A stretch of DNA of 16,183 bases from contig CAXRGH010000117.1 in NCBI GenBank assembly GCA_964230195.1, positions 1 to 16,183 of the forward strand, in the 5' to 3' direction. Shown here piece by piece: positions 15,226 through 16,183 of the stretch. The notes below the pieces were generated by a model. The model was not told where the DNA came from. It did not search any database and was given only the letters and a program-made list of their open reading frames with translations. The DNA is from CAXRGH01 sp964230195. Its GTDB lineage: Bacteria > Pseudomonadota > Gammaproteobacteria > Enterobacterales > Alteromonadaceae. Each line of letters starts with the position of its first letter. The stretch's first letter is position 1. The position numbers and the translations under genes were made by a program.

Positions 15226-15696
15226 TCTGTATGCAATAATTGTCAGTTAGGAAAATTAAAAGTACTCAGTTATCAAACCGTTAGAAATAACCTATCTTTC
15301 CCCGTAGTTCTCATCGTCGAATTCAGGGAAATTCCATATTTCAATACACATAGAATCTATTTAATACTTAAGAAGCCAGAAGTCTCGACTACCATAAACC
15401 CCAACAAATAAACGTAAAATCAATGCTTTAGGTTCTTTGTTATGAATTATATAATTTATAAATCTATTTTTCACAGGACATTCAAGAAAATATATGTCTT
15501 AGTTGACTTTTGGTTCATCAACAAAAGTAACGATTCAAATTTAAAACTTTATATATCCTTTTTATCGACCACGGTTCAGAAAAATAACCGGTTCTTTAGA
15601 GACCCTTCTTTCCATCTAGTATCTTAGTTCCTTATTGGCGAAGACACGGAATACACCAGTTTTTTGAGGACTCTGAATTTAATCAACCCATTTAAT

Positions 15697-15718
15697 TTGG
15701 AGGATATATATCATCCAA
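15697..15718. repeat. 22-bp near-perfect palindrome upstream of the last gene
   Basis: The sequence from 15697 to 15718 equals its own reverse complement except for one mismatched pair (15702 and 15713). The arms are TTGGAGGATAT and ATATCATCCAA. It lies 72 bases before the start codon at 15791, a sensible place for a dimeric operator. A cruciform or RNA hairpin is the alternative. Confidence 0.4.
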
Positions 15719-15790
15719 TAGTCACAAAAAATCACAGGCAGTAATCATTAATTTATTGAAAACATTTATCACGTTTAAAAGGAAATTTTT

Positions 15791-16183
15791 ATGTTAAAAA
15801 AACTACAACTCTATTTCACATTGACTGTTTTCAGCCTTGGTCTTGCCCTACCTGCATCAGCAGCCAGCGTATCAGACACACAGTCTCTGCAACAAGACTT
15901 AGCCTTTGCCTTTGGTGAAGACAATACCAATTTCGATGGTAGCTCCCTGTCATTAGCGGAAAGCTTTAATCAAGACGATTTGGCTCTGCTTTCCGTTCAG
16001 GAAATGATGGCGACTGAAGGCGAGTGGGGGCCATGGGGCGCTATTGGTGGCTTTGGCTTAGGAGCATGGTCTTATGGCGGATATTTAGCTGGCGGAGGTC
16101 GTTTTAGTTGGAGCGGTGCACTGGGTACAATTGGTGGTTCTACTTTAGCAGGAGCATGGGGTGGACCTATAGGAATTGCAAGA
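15791..16183 (+). CDS. Sec-exported glycine-rich protein with bacteriocin-like double-glycine motif (3' end cut by window edge)
   Basis: 131 codons are visible before the edge. Residues 1-24 form a clear Sec signal peptide (MLKKLQLYFTLTVFSLGLAL, then PASA before the likely cut). An acidic linker follows (about 25-66), then LSVQEMMATEG (67-77). This has the exact spacing of the double-glycine leader consensus LSxxELxxIxGG, except that Glu replaces the last Gly. The rest is rich in Gly, Ala and Trp (WGPWGAIGGFGLGAW, GGGRFSWSGALGTIGG, AGAWGGPIGIA), like class II bacteriocin or microcin cores that insert in membranes. The ATG at 15791 has AAAAGGA about 8 bases upstream. I do not recognise a named family. 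It may instead be a secreted structural protein. No exporter or immunity gene lies in the window; they could be downstream. Confidence 0.75.
   Translation, partial: MLKKLQLYFTLTVFSLGLALPASAASVSDTQSLQQDLAFAFGEDNTNFDGSSLSLAESFNQDDLALLSVQEMMATEGEWGPWGAIGGFGLGAWSYGGYLAGGGRFSWSGALGTIGGSTLAGAWGGPIGIAR

Larger units (their letters stand above)
14892..15790. other. AT-rich gene-poor stretch
   Basis: Only short open frames occur here (40-67 codons), none with a convincing ribosome-binding site, and none recognised. By eye the sequence from about 15240 onward is markedly richer in A and T than the conserved operons. If the attC-like hairpin is real, this would be the following cassette or the array boundary. 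The end of the stretch must contain the promoter of the gene beginning at 15791, but I found no clear -35/-10 pair. Confidence 0.5.

Noticed and set aside
15036..15239. 67-codon plus-strand open frame
   Set aside because: No ribosome-binding site and no recognisable sequence; the minus strand of the same stretch looks slightly more protein-like, so neither is convincing.
15217..15627. Two further short plus-strand frames (15217-15411 and 15442-15627)
   Set aside because: The residues follow the AT-rich base composition (Lys, Asn, Ile, Phe, Tyr), without domains or good start signals.
1..16183. CRISPR array, tRNA, rRNA or insertion sequence
   Set aside because: No regularly spaced repeats, no cloverleaf-like tRNA sequence, no rRNA segments and no transposase reading frame were seen.

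Overview
The window looks like chromosome of a marine-type gammaproteobacterium, probably Alteromonadales or a close relative. This is inferred from the queA-tgt-yajC-secD-secF order, from recognisable E. coli YjfI/J/K/L and YgiB/YgiC homologues, and from a secreted sulfatase. Base composition by eye is moderately AT-rich. Species cannot be assigned.

Left third (1-6600, all minus strand, read right to left): queA and tgt (queuosine modification of tRNA), then yajC, secD and secF (Sec translocon accessory complex). A bidirectional-looking terminator follows, then murB (peptidoglycan precursor synthesis), which is cut by the left edge. A terminator-like hairpin sits inside the operon between yajC and secD.

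Middle (6635-12630): a small HTH-like DUF6471 gene on the minus strand is divergent from an eight-gene plus-strand operon. In order the operon encodes YjfI (DUF2170), YjfJ (PspA/IM30), a two-helix K+-type ion channel with an RCK-like cytosolic domain, YjfK (DUF2491), YjfL (DUF350 membrane protein), a YgiB/YjfM lipoprotein (DUF1190), a YgiC/YjfC ATP-grasp ligase and a rhomboid protease. Spacing is tight, with overlaps or ribosome-binding sites set in preceding genes, so the genes are probably co-expressed. The components suggest an envelope-stress or membrane-remodelling module combining a PspA-like membrane coat, an ion channel, a DUF350 membrane protein, a ligase and an intramembrane protease. 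The E. coli yjf cluster is known; the inserted channel and the terminal rhomboid are the unusual additions.

Right part (12649-16183): a minus-strand exported formylglycine-type sulfatase converges on the rhomboid gene. Then comes about 1.4 kb with no convincing gene. It holds an orphan plus-strand terminator, a long hairpin closely resembling an integron attC site (VCR-like), and an AT-rich stretch ending in a 22-bp near-palindrome. The window ends inside a gene for a Sec-exported, glycine-rich protein with an internal motif like the double-glycine leader of bacteriocins. That gene and the attC-like element are the most accessory-looking parts of the window.
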